In this document: positions 23,574 to 36,354 of the stretch, piece after piece | Numbering within the stretch: the first letter of the stretch is position 1 | Layout: every line of letters begins with the position of its first letter | Program-made: the position numbers and the translations under genes | Source: Metarhizium brunneum | Taxonomy: Eukaryota; Ascomycota; Sordariomycetes; Hypocreales; Clavicipitaceae | Reading direction: 5' to 3' | DNA length: 64,000 nucleotides | Assembly (NCBI RefSeq): GCF_013426205.1 | Contig: NC_089428.1 | Location: forward strand, 434,001 to 498,000 | The notes under the pieces: generated by a model | The model's input: only the letters and a program-made list of their open reading frames with translations | What the model was told of the DNA's origin: nothing | Database searches by the model: none

Positions 23574-25400
23574 TACTAGTATTAATATAATTATAAAAAT
23601 TAATAGCTTTTAATTATATTATAAAGCTATTAATATTAAAAAAACTAATAATTAATATAAAATATAATAATATATTTATAATTATAAATAAACTTATAAA
23701 GTATAAATACTTTTTATTATATAAAAAAGTAAATAATATAAAAAAACTTATATATATATTCTTATAAATAATAATAAGTAATTATAAATTATTAAAAAAA
23801 ATTATATTAAATAAAAAAAATATATTTACTTTTAAGTTTTAATAAATATTTATAATATAACTTAAAATAAATTATAAGTTAAGTATTATATATTATTTAT
23901 AAATAAATAAATAAATAAAAAAATTAAACTAAATACTTAAATAATATTTATAATATTATATTAATTATTAATAAAATAATTAAGTAAAATAATTACTTAT
24001 AATATAATTAGCTTATAATAGCTTAATATTAGAATTAATAAAATAAATATTAGCTTATATTAATTATAAATTTAATCTTAAAGTATTTTAAATATAATAT
24101 AAAAAACTATAAGTAAAATAAGTAATATTATAAATAAATAAACTAAAATAATTATATAAAAAAATATAATATAAATTAAAATTTATATAAAAAAAATAAT
24201 ATAATATTATAATTAAAAAAAATTAAAAAAATTAATTTTTAAGAAAAAAAATATAATTTATTTACTTTAATAAAATATTAAAATAATATAATTAAATAAT
24301 AAATTAAATTATAAAAAATTAAGATTATTTATTATTAAAAAATAAATATTAATAAATAATTATAAACTTTTATTATTAAAAACTATAAAAAATTATTTTA
24401 TAATATATATTTTACTTTTTAAAAAAATATTAAATAATATATTAATAAAAAAAAATATTAAAGTTTTAAATAATAAAAAATATAAAGTAAAATAAATTTT
24501 AAATATAAAAATAAAAAATAAAATATATTAATATTTTATTAAGTAAAAAAATTATAAATATAAAAAAAATATATAAAAACTTATAAAATACCTAAAAAAA
24601 TACTAATACTTATTAAGGTAATTTTACTAAAAAATATAAAAAATATAAAAGAATCTAGATCTAAAAACTTTTTACTTAACTTAAAAGTAAATTAATTACT
24701 CTTTTTAAAAATACTTATTATACTTAAATTATTTATTACCTAATACTTATAAGCATTTAAAGTAAGTAAAATTCTATTCTTAATATTTAATTCTATTATA
24801 TTATAATAAAATAATTCTAAACTTTTATTCTTAATATAATTTTAGATTTTTTATATTTAAGTTAATTAATTTATAGCTATAAAAAGCTAAAATTAAAAGT
24901 TAATTAGCTATATATAAAGCTTTAATAGCTTATTACCCGCTTTTTTTTTTTTTAATTTTAATTTCTTTTATTATTTTAATAAGTATATTACTAAAAAATA
25001 TTATTAATAAAAAAATATAAATAAAATAAAAGCTATAATAATACCTATAAGAAAAAGCTATTAAAATATTATTATATAAGTAATTATATTATATATACTT
25101 ATTATATTATAATTTCTTATTTATTATATAATAAAATTTATTATTTTTAAAATAATAAGTATAAGGTATATTTATAAGGTAATTAAATAAATTTATAATA
25201 TTAATAAAATTAATATATTTATAACTATTATTTTTCTTTATATTTAATTTTAGCTTAAAAATATAACTAGATATAATATTAATAAAATATTCTAAAAAAT
25301 AAAAAAAAAAAAAAACTTATTAATAAAAAAAAAGGCTATAAAACTATTTATAAAATAAAACTTAGGTTTTAAGAATAAAATTATAAAAAAAGGAATATTA

Positions 25401-25840
25401 TATTATAACCTAGTTATATATAAAAAGTAAGCTATAAGTTAGGCCGGTTATATAAGCTATAAAGCAGTATAAGCAAGGCAAATAATAAATTAATAGTTAA
25501 AGTAATTATTATATCTAAATTATAAAAGAAATTATAATTCGTGTAAGTAAAATTATAATTATAATAATAATCTAAAAGGAAATATTATAATAAGAAAAAT
25601 AATTTATTATAATATATAAAAACCCTTAATTTTACTCTATAAATAAACTTTAACTTCTTAACTTTTAATATAAATTATTATATTAAATAAGCTTTACTTA
25701 TAACTTTTTAACTCTAATTACTTAGTTATAATTTATAACTTATTATTAATATAATACCTAACTACTTAGATTAATTGCTTTAGTAGCTTTGCTAATATAA
25801 ACTATAACTAGTTTATCCCTTAAAAACCTTAGCTGTTATA
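25401..25840 (+). repeat. E1 3' LTR (440 bp)
   Basis: Same length as the 5' LTR; starts TATTATAACC, ends GCTGTTATA, and is followed directly by the CTATT target duplicate. Confidence 0.9.
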
Positions 25841-25845
25841 CTATT

Positions 25846-26494
25846 CTCCTATTTATAAGTAATTACCTTACTAGATTTTAGCTTTATTTACTATATAGCT
25901 TTAACTAATCTTATAAGTAACTAGATCTATTAGTCTTATAAGGTATTACTATTACTAGTAATAATATATAAATCAAATTAATTAAAAAATCTAAGAAAAA
26001 AAAAGCTATTACTTATATATAGCCTAATATTATAGCTTTTATAATTAATATTATTACTTTAAGTAATTTTTATTATAAGTTATTTTATAAGCCTAGCTAA
26101 TAATACTAAAATAAAATAATATAAATCTAATTAATTAAGGTAATTATAAGCTAAAATAAATTAATTTAATTAAATAATATTATATTATAAACTAATAATT
26201 ATTATAATATTAAAGGCTTTTTTTTATTATAAAATTTTTATATATAAAAAACATTTTATTAAAAAATAAAAATAAATTAGTTAATTTTTTTTTAAAAAAA
26301 ATATAATATATATTTTTAACTTTTATAAATTAGTTTTATATATTTAATATACTTTTAATAATAAAGCTTATTATAATTTTATATATTTAATATATTACTG
26401 CGTATATAGGCATTTTAGGTTTTTAGCGTGACTTGGCGTAAGTTACGGCCGCGAATAATAATATACAAGGTTTAACTATATAATAGTAGCTAAG
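25846..26494. other. Stretch between E1 and E3 with a less mutated family B segment
   Basis: About 650 bp. The last ~100 bp (26396-26494) is an inverted, little-mutated piece of a family B interior: it keeps CGTGACTTGGCGTAAG and TTACGGCCGCG, and matches 37300-37400 in reverse orientation. E3 is inserted at its end. The rest is unassigned AT-rich sequence. Confidence 0.5.
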
Positions 26495-26929
26495 TATAAT
26501 AGCTAAGGTTCCTAAGGGATAAACTAGTTATAGTTTATATTAGTAAAATAACTAGGATAATTAATCTAAGCAGTTAGTTATTATATTAATAATAGGTTAT
26601 AAATTATAATTAAATAATTAAAGTTAAAAAGTTATAAGTAAAGCTTATTTAATATAATAATTTATATTAAAAGCTAAAAAGCTAAAATTTATTTATAAAA
26701 AAAGAAAATTATAATAATTATATAATTTATTATATAAAATTAATTAAGTAAATTAAAACTTAATTCTCTTAATTTTTATACTTATTAAAGTAATTAAACC
26801 TTAAATACTTTAATTATTTATATACTTAATTTTATTAAAGTTTTTTTATTAGTAATTATTATTATAAAGTAGCTTATATAGCTAGCTTATTTTATAACTT
26901 ATATTATAGCTTATAACTAGATTATAATA
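26495..26929 (-). repeat. E3 3' LTR (435 bp)
   Basis: On the plus strand it runs from TATAATAGCTAAGGTTCC to GATTATAATA. The outer ~100 bp (left) is milder than its inner end. Confidence 0.9.
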
Positions 26930-29904
26930 TAATATTTTTTTTTATAATTTTATTTTTAAAGCTTAAATTATATTTTATAATAAATATTTTATAAATTTTT
27001 TTTTTTTATTATTACTTTTTATAATATTTTCTTAATATTATATTTAATTATATTTTTAAAAATAAGCTAAAAGCTAAATTCTTAATTTATTATAATAATT
27101 TTCTTTTTATAATTCTAAATAATTTATTTTTTCTTAATATACTTTTTTATTTTTATTATTTAACTTATAAATAGTTTTTTTATTAAATATTTTTTATTAA
27201 TTTTTCTTATTATATAAAATATATTTATAATTATTAATTTTATTATAATATTCTAAGTATTTCTTTTTTTTAATTATAATTTATTATTACTTAATATTTT
27301 AAGCTTAAATAAAAGTTAAAAAAAGTAAAAAAAAAAGCCTTAATTAAATAATAATAAGTATTTTATTTAAAAAAATAAAAAAAAATATAATTTAAAAAAA
27401 TAATATAAATAATTTTATAAAGTATTAATAATATAAAAAAATTAAAATATATAAAAAAAAAAAAGCTAAATATAAAAAGTATTATATAATTAAAAACTAT
27501 TTTTTTTTTAATTTATTAAATATTAATTTTAAAAAAATTTAAAATAATATATATTTAAATATTATATTATTTTTTTTTTACTTATAAACTTAAAATTTAT
27601 TAATTTTAATAATACTTTTAATAAAATTATCTTAATAAATATTAATATTTTTTTAAGTATTTTATAAGTTTTTATATATTTTTTTTATATTTATAATTTT
27701 TTACTTAATAAAATATTAATATTATTTATTTTTTATTTTTATATTTAAAATTTATTTTACTTTATATTTTTTATTATTTAAAACTTTAATATTTTTTTTT
27801 ATTAATATATTATTTAATATTTTTTTAAAAAATAAAATATATATTATAAAATAATTTTTTATAATTTTTAATAATAAAAGTTTATAATTATTTATTAATA
27901 TTTATTTTTTAATAATAAATAATTTTAATTTTTTATAATTTAATTTATTATTTAATTATATTATTTTAATATTTTATTAAAGTAAATAAATTATATTTTT
28001 TTTCTTAAAAATTAATTTTTTTAATTTTTTATAATTATAATATTATATTATTTTATTTTATATAAATTTTAATTTATATTATATTTTTTTATATAATTTT
28101 TTTATTTTATTTATTTATAATATTACTTATTTTATTTATAATTTTTTATATTATATTTAAAATATTTTAAAATTAAATTTATAATTAATATAAGCTAATA
28201 TTTACTTTATTAATTTTAATATTAAGTTATTATAAGCTAATTATATTATAAATAATTATTTAATTTAATTATTTTATTAATAATTAATATAATATTATAA
28301 ATATTATTTAAGTATTTAATTTAATATTTTTATTTATTTATTTATTTATAAATAATATATAATACTTAATTTATAATTTATTTTAAGTTATATTATAGGT
28401 ATTTATTAAAACTTAAAAATAAATATATTTTTTTTATTTAATATAATTTTTTTTAATAATTTATAATTACTTATTATTATTTATAAAAATATATATATAA
28501 GTTTTTTTATATTACTTACTTTTTTATATAATAAAAAGTATTTATACTTTATAAGTTTATTTATAATTATAAATATATTATTATATTTTATATTAATTAT
28601 TAGTTTTTTTAATATTAATAGCTTTATAATATAATTAAAAGCTATTAATTTTTATAATTATATTAATACTAATAATAATTATAATTTTTTATATAACTTA
28701 TATTATAAAGCTTTATTTTTCTTATATTATATATATTTATTAATAATTTTTTTAATTATTTTTTTAATTTTTAAGAAATTATATTATTATTATATTTTAT
28801 TTAATATTTTATAAATTTTTTAATATTTATAAGCTAAATATTTATATATTTTTTTAATATATTTTTTTTATAATTTTAATAATATTTAGATTTTTTTTTT
28901 ATATATTAATACTTTTTTTAAGTAATATATATATTTTATTAATATATTCTTAATATATTATATATTATTTATTATTTATTAATATATTTTATTATATATT
29001 AGGTTTTTTTTTATATTTTTAATATAATATTTAATTATTTTTATTAAAAATTATTATTTTTATTAATTTTAAAAAATTATTTTATTATTATAAATATTTT
29101 TATATTATAATTATTTTTTTAACTTAAAGTATTTATTTATTTATTTTTAGATTTTTTTTAATAAATAATTTTATAATTAAATTCTAAAAAATATTTAACT
29201 TATTAAATTTATTATTTATTTAATTATTATATTATTATAAAATAAAAAATATTTTTATAATTAATATATATTTTAATTTTATATTTATTTTTTATAAAAT
29301 AATATTTAAATTTCTTAAAAATATTAATAATTATTAAAAAATTTTTATTATAAATAAAATAATTAAGTTTTATTTTATAAAGTTTTTTTAAATAAAATAT
29401 AATAAAATATAATTTTTTATTATTATTTTATTATTTAATTTATATTTTTAAAGTAAAATTTAAAAAATTAATTTTTAGTTTTATTTTTTTTTTTAAATTA
29501 AAAGTTCTTAAAATAAGTTTAAATATAATAAGTTTTTTAATTTTATTAAAAGTATATTATATTTTATTATTTTAATTTTATTATTTATTTTTCTTAATAA
29601 ATTTATTTAAAAATATTATAATTTTATTATAGCTTTTAATAAATTTTTTATAATAATTTATAAAGCTTTTAAAGTTTTATATATTTTTAATATTTTTTTA
29701 TATTAATTAATTTTTTATTATTTTTACTTTAAATTTTTTTATTTATATTTTATTTAATTATATTATATATTTTAAAAAGTTTATTTTTTAAGTATAAAAT
29801 TTACTTTTTATTAATTTTATTAATAATTTTATATTTTATAATATTTATAATATTTTATATATATATTTTTTATAATTCTTTAAGGTTTTTAAGAAAATTA
29901 ATAT

Positions 29905-29916
29905 ATTATTTAAATA
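29905..29916 (-). pseudogene. E3 reverse transcriptase active-site remnant
   Basis: Minus-strand codons TAT TTA AAT AAT in an III-YLNN-ILIF context, identical to E1 and E4. Confidence 0.8.
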
Positions 29917-32832
29917 TATTATTATAAAATTATTTAAATATTTTTATAATATATTATTAATTATTTATTAAAATATTATTAATATATTAATAAGTTTAAA
30001 TAATATTATTAAGTATTTAAATAATTTAAATTTTATTTTAAAAATTATTTTTTATTTATAATTTTTTTTTATTTAAATTAAATTATATATTTTTTTTAAG
30101 TTTAAAATAATAAACTAATTTATTTTATATAATTAATTTTATAATTTAAAAATAAGTAATAATAATATTTAATTTTTTATAATAATTATATTTAATTATT
30201 AATAATTTATTATTAATTATAATTTCTTATTTTTTTTAAAATAAATATAATTAAGTATTTAGTTTTTAATATAAATATTTTAATATAGCTTTTTATTAAT
30301 ATTTTATTAATATATTTTTATAATATTTTAAGTTTTTTTATATTTAAATTATAAATTTTATAAAATATTATTAATTTTTTATTTATTAATTTAATTTAAT
30401 AATTTTATTAATTATATTTTAATAATTTAATTTTTAATTTTTTTATAAATAATTTTTTATATTTTTAATATTTTTTAAAAATATTTTTAAATTTTTTTTT
30501 TTTTATTATTAAGCTTTTATTATTTTTATTATTTTTATTTTTTTTTTTTTTTTAGTTTTTTATTTATATTTATAAGATTTTTTTTTAAAATAATAATAAT
30601 TTTTTAGATTTTAGCTTTTATTTTTTTATCATTTATTATTATTTATATTTTAATTTATAATATTATTAAAATTATTATAATAAATTTAATTATTTTTTTT
30701 TTATATTTATTATTTTTATATTATTTATTTATTATTATTAGTTTTTAAATAATTTACTTAAAAGTTTTTTTTTTAGAATTTTATTTATAAATTAAATTAT
30801 AATAAAAATTTTTTTTTTTTAAATTTTATTAATTTTATTAATTTAAAGTTTTATTTTATTTTAATTAGCTTATTTTATAATTAATTAATAAATTATTTTC
30901 TTATAATTATAAGTACTTTAATATTAAATTATATTTTAATATATTTATAATATTAAATTAAATTACTTTTAAATCATCTTAAATTTATACTTTAAAATAA
31001 TTAGTTTTTTAATTAATAATTTTATTATTATAAATAAAACGTTTTTTTTTAATATTAATTAATTTATATAATATTTTTTTATATTTTTATAATAATTAAT
31101 AATAATTAATAATTTTAAGTAAAATATAATTACTTATTATATTATTATTTATAAGTATATAAATATAATATTTTATAATTTTAATATTTAATATTATTTT
31201 ATTATTTTATTTATTTTAAATTATATTAAAAGTTATTAATATTTTTTTTTATATTAATTTATAATTTTTTTATAAATAATATATTTTATTTTTTAAGTTT
31301 TTTAAAATAAATTTTTTTATAATTTATTATTTTATTTTTTAATATTATTTTATAAGTTTAATTTTATTTTATAAGTATTTAAAGTAAAACTTATTATTAA
31401 ATATTTAATATAAATAATTATAAATTTAATTTTTTATTTTTTTATATTTTTTATATTTTAAATTATTATAATTTATTATATATTTTTTATTATATTTAAA
31501 ATTAAACTTTTATTTATAATATTACTTATTTAATTTTTATTTATTATAATATATTAATTTTATAATTTTTTTAGAATTTTTTTATTTAAATATATTTAAT
31601 ATTTATTATATTTATTTATATATTATTAGTATTTTATATTATTATTTATATTATTTTTTAGCTTTATTTATTATATATTTTAAGTAATTTAATAATAAGT
31701 ATATTATATAATTTTTTATTTTATATTAAAATAATTTAAATAATAATTTTTTTTTATATATTAAAAAAAATTTTTTATATATATATTAATATTATTACTT
31801 ATTTTATATATATATATATATAATTAATATATATTTAATTTATATATATTTATAAATTTTATATAAGTTTAATATTTAATAAGTATATTTAAATTACGTT
31901 TTAAAATTATTATTTAATTATTATTAATTATTTTTACTTTTTATTTTAAGAATTTTTATTTAAAATATAATATTTTAATTAAATATTTTTTTATTTTAAT
32001 TAAAAATATATTTAATTATACTTTAATTATAAAATATATTTAATATATTATAAATATATATAATATTTATATTAATTATATATAATTTTTATATTTTAAT
32101 AAAAGTTTAAAGTTATTTTTTTTTTTAAGTATTATAATATTAGGTTTTTTAATATTATAATAATATTTATTATAATAATAAAAATTATAAAATATTTTTT
32201 TATTAATATAAAAAAATATTATTATATAACTTATTTTTATATAATTATTAGCTTTATTAATATTTTTTTTTATTTTATTTATTTTTAAATACTTTTAAAG
32301 TATTTAAAATTATATTATTATTATTAATACTTATTTTTTTTATTTTCTTTTTTAGTTTATTAAAAAGAATAAAAATTTATATATTTTATTTTTTTTTTAT
32401 ATTATTATTTTTTTAAAATTTTTTTTATTTTTATTTATTATTATACTTAATTAAAAAATTTTTAATATAAGTTTTTATTTAAATATTTTAATAACTTTAA
32501 TTTATAAAATTTTTTTATTTTATTATTATAAAAGTTTTTTTTTTATTAATTATTTATTTAGTTTTTTTTATATTAATTATTTAGTTATTTATAACTTATT
32601 TTTTATAAAGTTTATAATTTTTTTTTTTAATTTTTTTAGTTTTTTTAAAAATTATTTTTTTTTCTTATTTATTATTTATATAAATATAATAATTATTATT
32701 ATAATAAAAAGTCTAATTAAAATTTTTATATTTTACTTTTAATTTAATAATTTTATTTTTTTATTAATTAATAATATTAAGTTATTTTTTACTTTTTCTT
32801 AATATTAGCTTTTATTTTTTCTTAGGTTTTTT

Positions 32833-32874
32833 ATATTTATTAATAAAATATTTTAATTTTTTATAATTATAATA
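32833..32874 (-). pseudogene. E3 gag zinc-knuckle remnant
   Basis: Minus-strand TAT codons at CX2CX4HX4C spacing, as in the other three copies. Confidence 0.82.
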
Positions 32875-33809
32875 TTTTTTTTTATTATTTTTTTTAATAA
32901 TATTAAGCTTTATTTATTTAAAATTAAAAATATAATTATAAATAATAAATTTTTTTTATTTTTTTTTTTAATTTATTTATTATTATTTTTTTTTTATAAA
33001 ATTTTAAGTTTTTTTTTTTATTATTTTTATATATATTATTAATATTATTTATTATTAATTTTAATTATTATTATTATATAATTTAAAAAGTTATTTAATA
33101 TATTTTTTTTATATAATTTATTTTTAATTTCTTTTTTTAATTTTTTAAAAAAAGCTAATATAAGTAGCTTATTTTCTTAGTTTAATATTAAAATAACTTA
33201 TTTAAAATATATTATATAATTTAATATAAATTCTTTTTATTTAAGTTAATTTATATAAATAATTATAATTTTTATTTTATTAATTAATTTAAATATTTTT
33301 TTAATTATTTTTTTAAATTTTTTATAATTAATAAATATTTTTTTTATTTTATTTTTTTAATTATTTTTTATATTAATAAAATAATTTTATATAATTAGTT
33401 TAAATTATATAAATATAATACTTATTATATATTTTTTAATATATAATATTTTTATTTATATATTAATTAATTTATTTAAATAAAATTAATAATATACTTT
33501 AAGTTAAATTAAGAATTTTTAAAGTATTTTTAGATTATTATTATAAAGTTTTAATATTTTAAGCTTAATAATTTTTCTTAAATTTTTTTATTTTAATATA
33601 AGTATTTAATATTTAAGGCTAAATTATTTAACTTATTAATATAATTATATAAGTTTAATTATAAAGTTTTAAGGTTTAAAACTTTAAGGTTTTTAAAATA
33701 TTAATAATATAATTATTTTAAATAAAATAAATATTATAAGTATTATTTTAATAATTATTAAATATTACTTAAAATAATATAATAATTATTTAAATAAAAG
33801 CTTTTAATA

Positions 33810-34244
33810 TATAATAGCTAAGATTTTTAAGAAATAAATTAATTATAATTTATATTAATAAAATAATTAAAGTAATTAATTTAAGTAATTAATTATTATA
33901 TTAATAATAAGTTATAAATTATAATTAAGTAATTAAAATTAAAAAGTTATAAATAAAACTTATTTAATATAATAATTTATATTAAAAACTAAAAAATTAA
34001 AATTTATTTTTAAAAAAAAAAAATTATAATAATTATATAATTTATTATATAAAATTAATTAAGTAAATTAAAACTTAATTTTTTTAATTTTTATATTTAT
34101 TAAAATAATTAAACCTTAAATACTTTAATTATTTATATACTTAATTTTATTAGGGTTTTTTTATTAGTAATTACTACTATAAGGTAGCTTATACAGCTAG
34201 CTTATTTTATAACCTATACTGCAGCTTGCGGCTAGGTTATAATA
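33810..34244 (-). repeat. E3 5' LTR (435 bp)
   Basis: The outer end (34205-34244) keeps CTGCAGCTTGCGGCTAGG almost unmutated, whereas the equivalent inner end of the other LTR (about 26900-26929) is fully AT-converted. Confidence 0.9.
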
Positions 34245-34249
34245 CTAAG

Positions 34250-34465
34250 GCTATCGCAAGGTAGCCGTGACTAGCAGGGCATAGCGCGGTACTAATTACG
34301 CTAGTATATTTAACGCGTTATAATATATAGATAGTTTACTTTTCTAGTTTTTTATTATTTTTAGCCTAATATAGCCTAATATTATTTTAGATTTTATACT
34401 TATATAATACTAATATTATATATATAATTTTATTTAATTATAAAGTAAATTAACTAAATATTAAT
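34250..34465. mobile_element. Family B element B2, right part (split by E3)
   Basis: Continues the B sequence interrupted by E3. It includes a mildly mutated island with a small hairpin (GGCTATCGCAAGGTAGCC, 34249-34266) and CATAGCGCGGTACTAATTAC, then the ~145-bp family B terminus (TAGTTTACTTTTCTAG...AAAGTAAATTAACTAAATATTA). Confidence 0.6.
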
Positions 34466-36345
34466 ATTAATATATATTTAATATATATTTTAATTTAATA
34501 AATTTTAATTTATTTAAAATATTTCTTTTATTATAATAAAAATATTAATTAAAATAATATAATTAATTAAATTAAATTATAATAAAAAAATAAAAAAAAG
34601 GCTAGTTAATTACTAGGACCTACTAGTAATATAATTAATAGCTATACCTAGCTAATTAAATAGTAATATATAATTAAAAAAATAATATATATATTATAAT
34701 ACGTTAAATCTATTAGCTTAAAAGGTGATTTATAACCTTATATACTAATAAAAGTATATATATAATAATAATAGTAACTTATAATTATATAAGTTATACC
34801 CTAAAAAACTCAGAGTAATCTAATATAATATAAATTAATAAAGTCTTAACTTTTATAAAGCCTATTATCTTCCTCATAATCACCTTATTTTGCTTTTATA
34901 TATTATATTAATTTAAATAAATTACTTTATAAAGCAGCTACTTATAGGTTTCCGGCTTTATATTGCTCTCTAAAGCACTTATTAATATTAGACTTGGTCG
35001 GCAATTAATAATTATAACTATAACTAGTACCAAAAAAAGCAACTTATAAGCCTAATATAAGTAAGTTACTTATTATAACTTTAAGGATTAAAGCTAATAA
35101 GCCTAAAAGGGTAATAAAAAGGTTATTATTATAAAAAATATTAATAAGAAAAAAAATATATTATTAAAAGCTAAGAATATTAAAAAAGTTAATAAACTTA
35201 ATAAGATAATTAAGAAAATAAAAAAAAAAAATAAAAAGGAGAATTAAAAAGAATATTATAAAGCTAATTAATAAAAAGTAGCTTTATATTATAGTTTTCC
35301 CTCTTATTATAAAGGGATAATATAATTAATAATAATATTAATTAAAATTTATTATAATAATTTTATATAAAATAATAAATTAAAAATTCCCTTTATAATA
35401 AAAGGGAAAACTATAATATAAAGCTACTTTTTATTAATTAGCTTTATAATACTTTTCTTAATTTTTCCTTTTATCTCTTTTTTTTTTTTACTTTTTTAGC
35501 TATTTTATTAAGTTTTTTAACTTTTTTAATATTTTTAGCTTTTAATAATATATTTTTTTTCTTATTAATATTTTTTATAATAATAGTTTTTTTATTACTT
35601 TTTTAGGCTTATTAGCTTTAATCCCTAAAATTATAATAAGTAATTTACTTATATTAGGCTTATTACCTTTTTTAGTATTAATTATAATTTTTTTTTTAGG
35701 TTATTAATTACTAATTAAATCTAATATTAGTAAGTATTTTAAGGAGTAATATAAAGCTAGAAACTTATAAGTAGCTATATTATTTATAAAGTAATTTATT
35801 TAAATTAAGTATATAAAAGTAAAATAAAATAATTATAAGAAAAATAATAAGCTTTATAAAAGTTAGGTATAAATTTTATTAATTTATATTATATTAAATT
35901 ACTTTAAGTTTTTTAGGGTATAACTTATATAATTATAAATTATTATTATTATTATATATATTTTTAACGCGTAAAGTTATAAGCTTTTACTAGTATATAA
36001 AATTATAAATTACTTTTTAAGCTAGTAAATTTAATATATTATAATATATATACTATTTTTTAAATTATATATTACTATTAAATTAGCTAGATATAGCTAT
36101 TAATTATATTACTAGTAGGTTTTAGTAATTAACTAGCCTTTTTTTTATTTTTTTTATTATAATTTAATAAATTAAAAATTATTATTTAATTATAATATTA
36201 TTTTTTTAATATAATTTTTAATTTATATTATTATTTTATTAAAGTTAATAAAAGTTTTTAAATTTTAATTTAAAAATATTTTAATAATATTAATATTAAT
36301 ATTTAGTTAATTTATTTTATAATTAAATAAAATTATATATATTAA
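34440..36345. repeat. ~1.9-kb palindrome: C1/C2 inverted pair with family B termini outside
   Basis: C1 (about 34585-35330) runs from GGCTAGTTAATTACTAGGACC to TTTTCCCTCTTATTATAAAGGG; C2 (about 35391-36165) is the same unit inverted; a ~60-bp AT spacer separates them. The arms continue outward into inverted family B termini (34440-34465 and about 36296-36345). C units contain an A-rich coding-like block similar to the family B tail (shared AGCCTAATATAAGTAA). Confidence 0.75.
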
Positions 36346-36354
36346 ATTAAATTA

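Larger units (their letters stand above)
10146..25840 (+). mobile_element. E1: RIPed Ty3/gypsy chromovirus-type LTR retrotransposon (interrupted by E2)
   Basis: Paired 440-bp LTRs (10146-10585 and 25401-25840) begin TGTTACAACC / TATTATAACC. The perfect 5-bp target duplication CTATT is at 10141-10145 and 25841-25845. Its own length without E2 is about 7.86 kb. Fossil zinc knuckle (11538-11579) and reverse transcriptase YLDD, now YLNN (14500-14511), lie in gag-to-pol order. The integrase is split at 15745 by E2 and resumes at 23579. The 3' tail (about 24630-25400) and U3 differ from those of the other copies. Heavily mutated; not capable of coding. Confidence 0.93.
26495..34244 (-). mobile_element. 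E3: RIPed chromovirus-type LTR retrotransposon, inverted orientation
   Basis: LTRs of 435 bp at 26495-26929 (its 3' LTR) and 33810-34244 (its 5' LTR). Perfect 5-bp duplication CTAAG at 26490-26494 and 34245-34249. Gag knuckle (32833-32874) and RT YLNN (29905-29916) read on the minus strand in the correct order. It is inserted in a family B element: the sequence left of 26494 and right of 34250 together match B3 around 37290-37310. Very heavily AT-converted. Confidence 0.93.
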
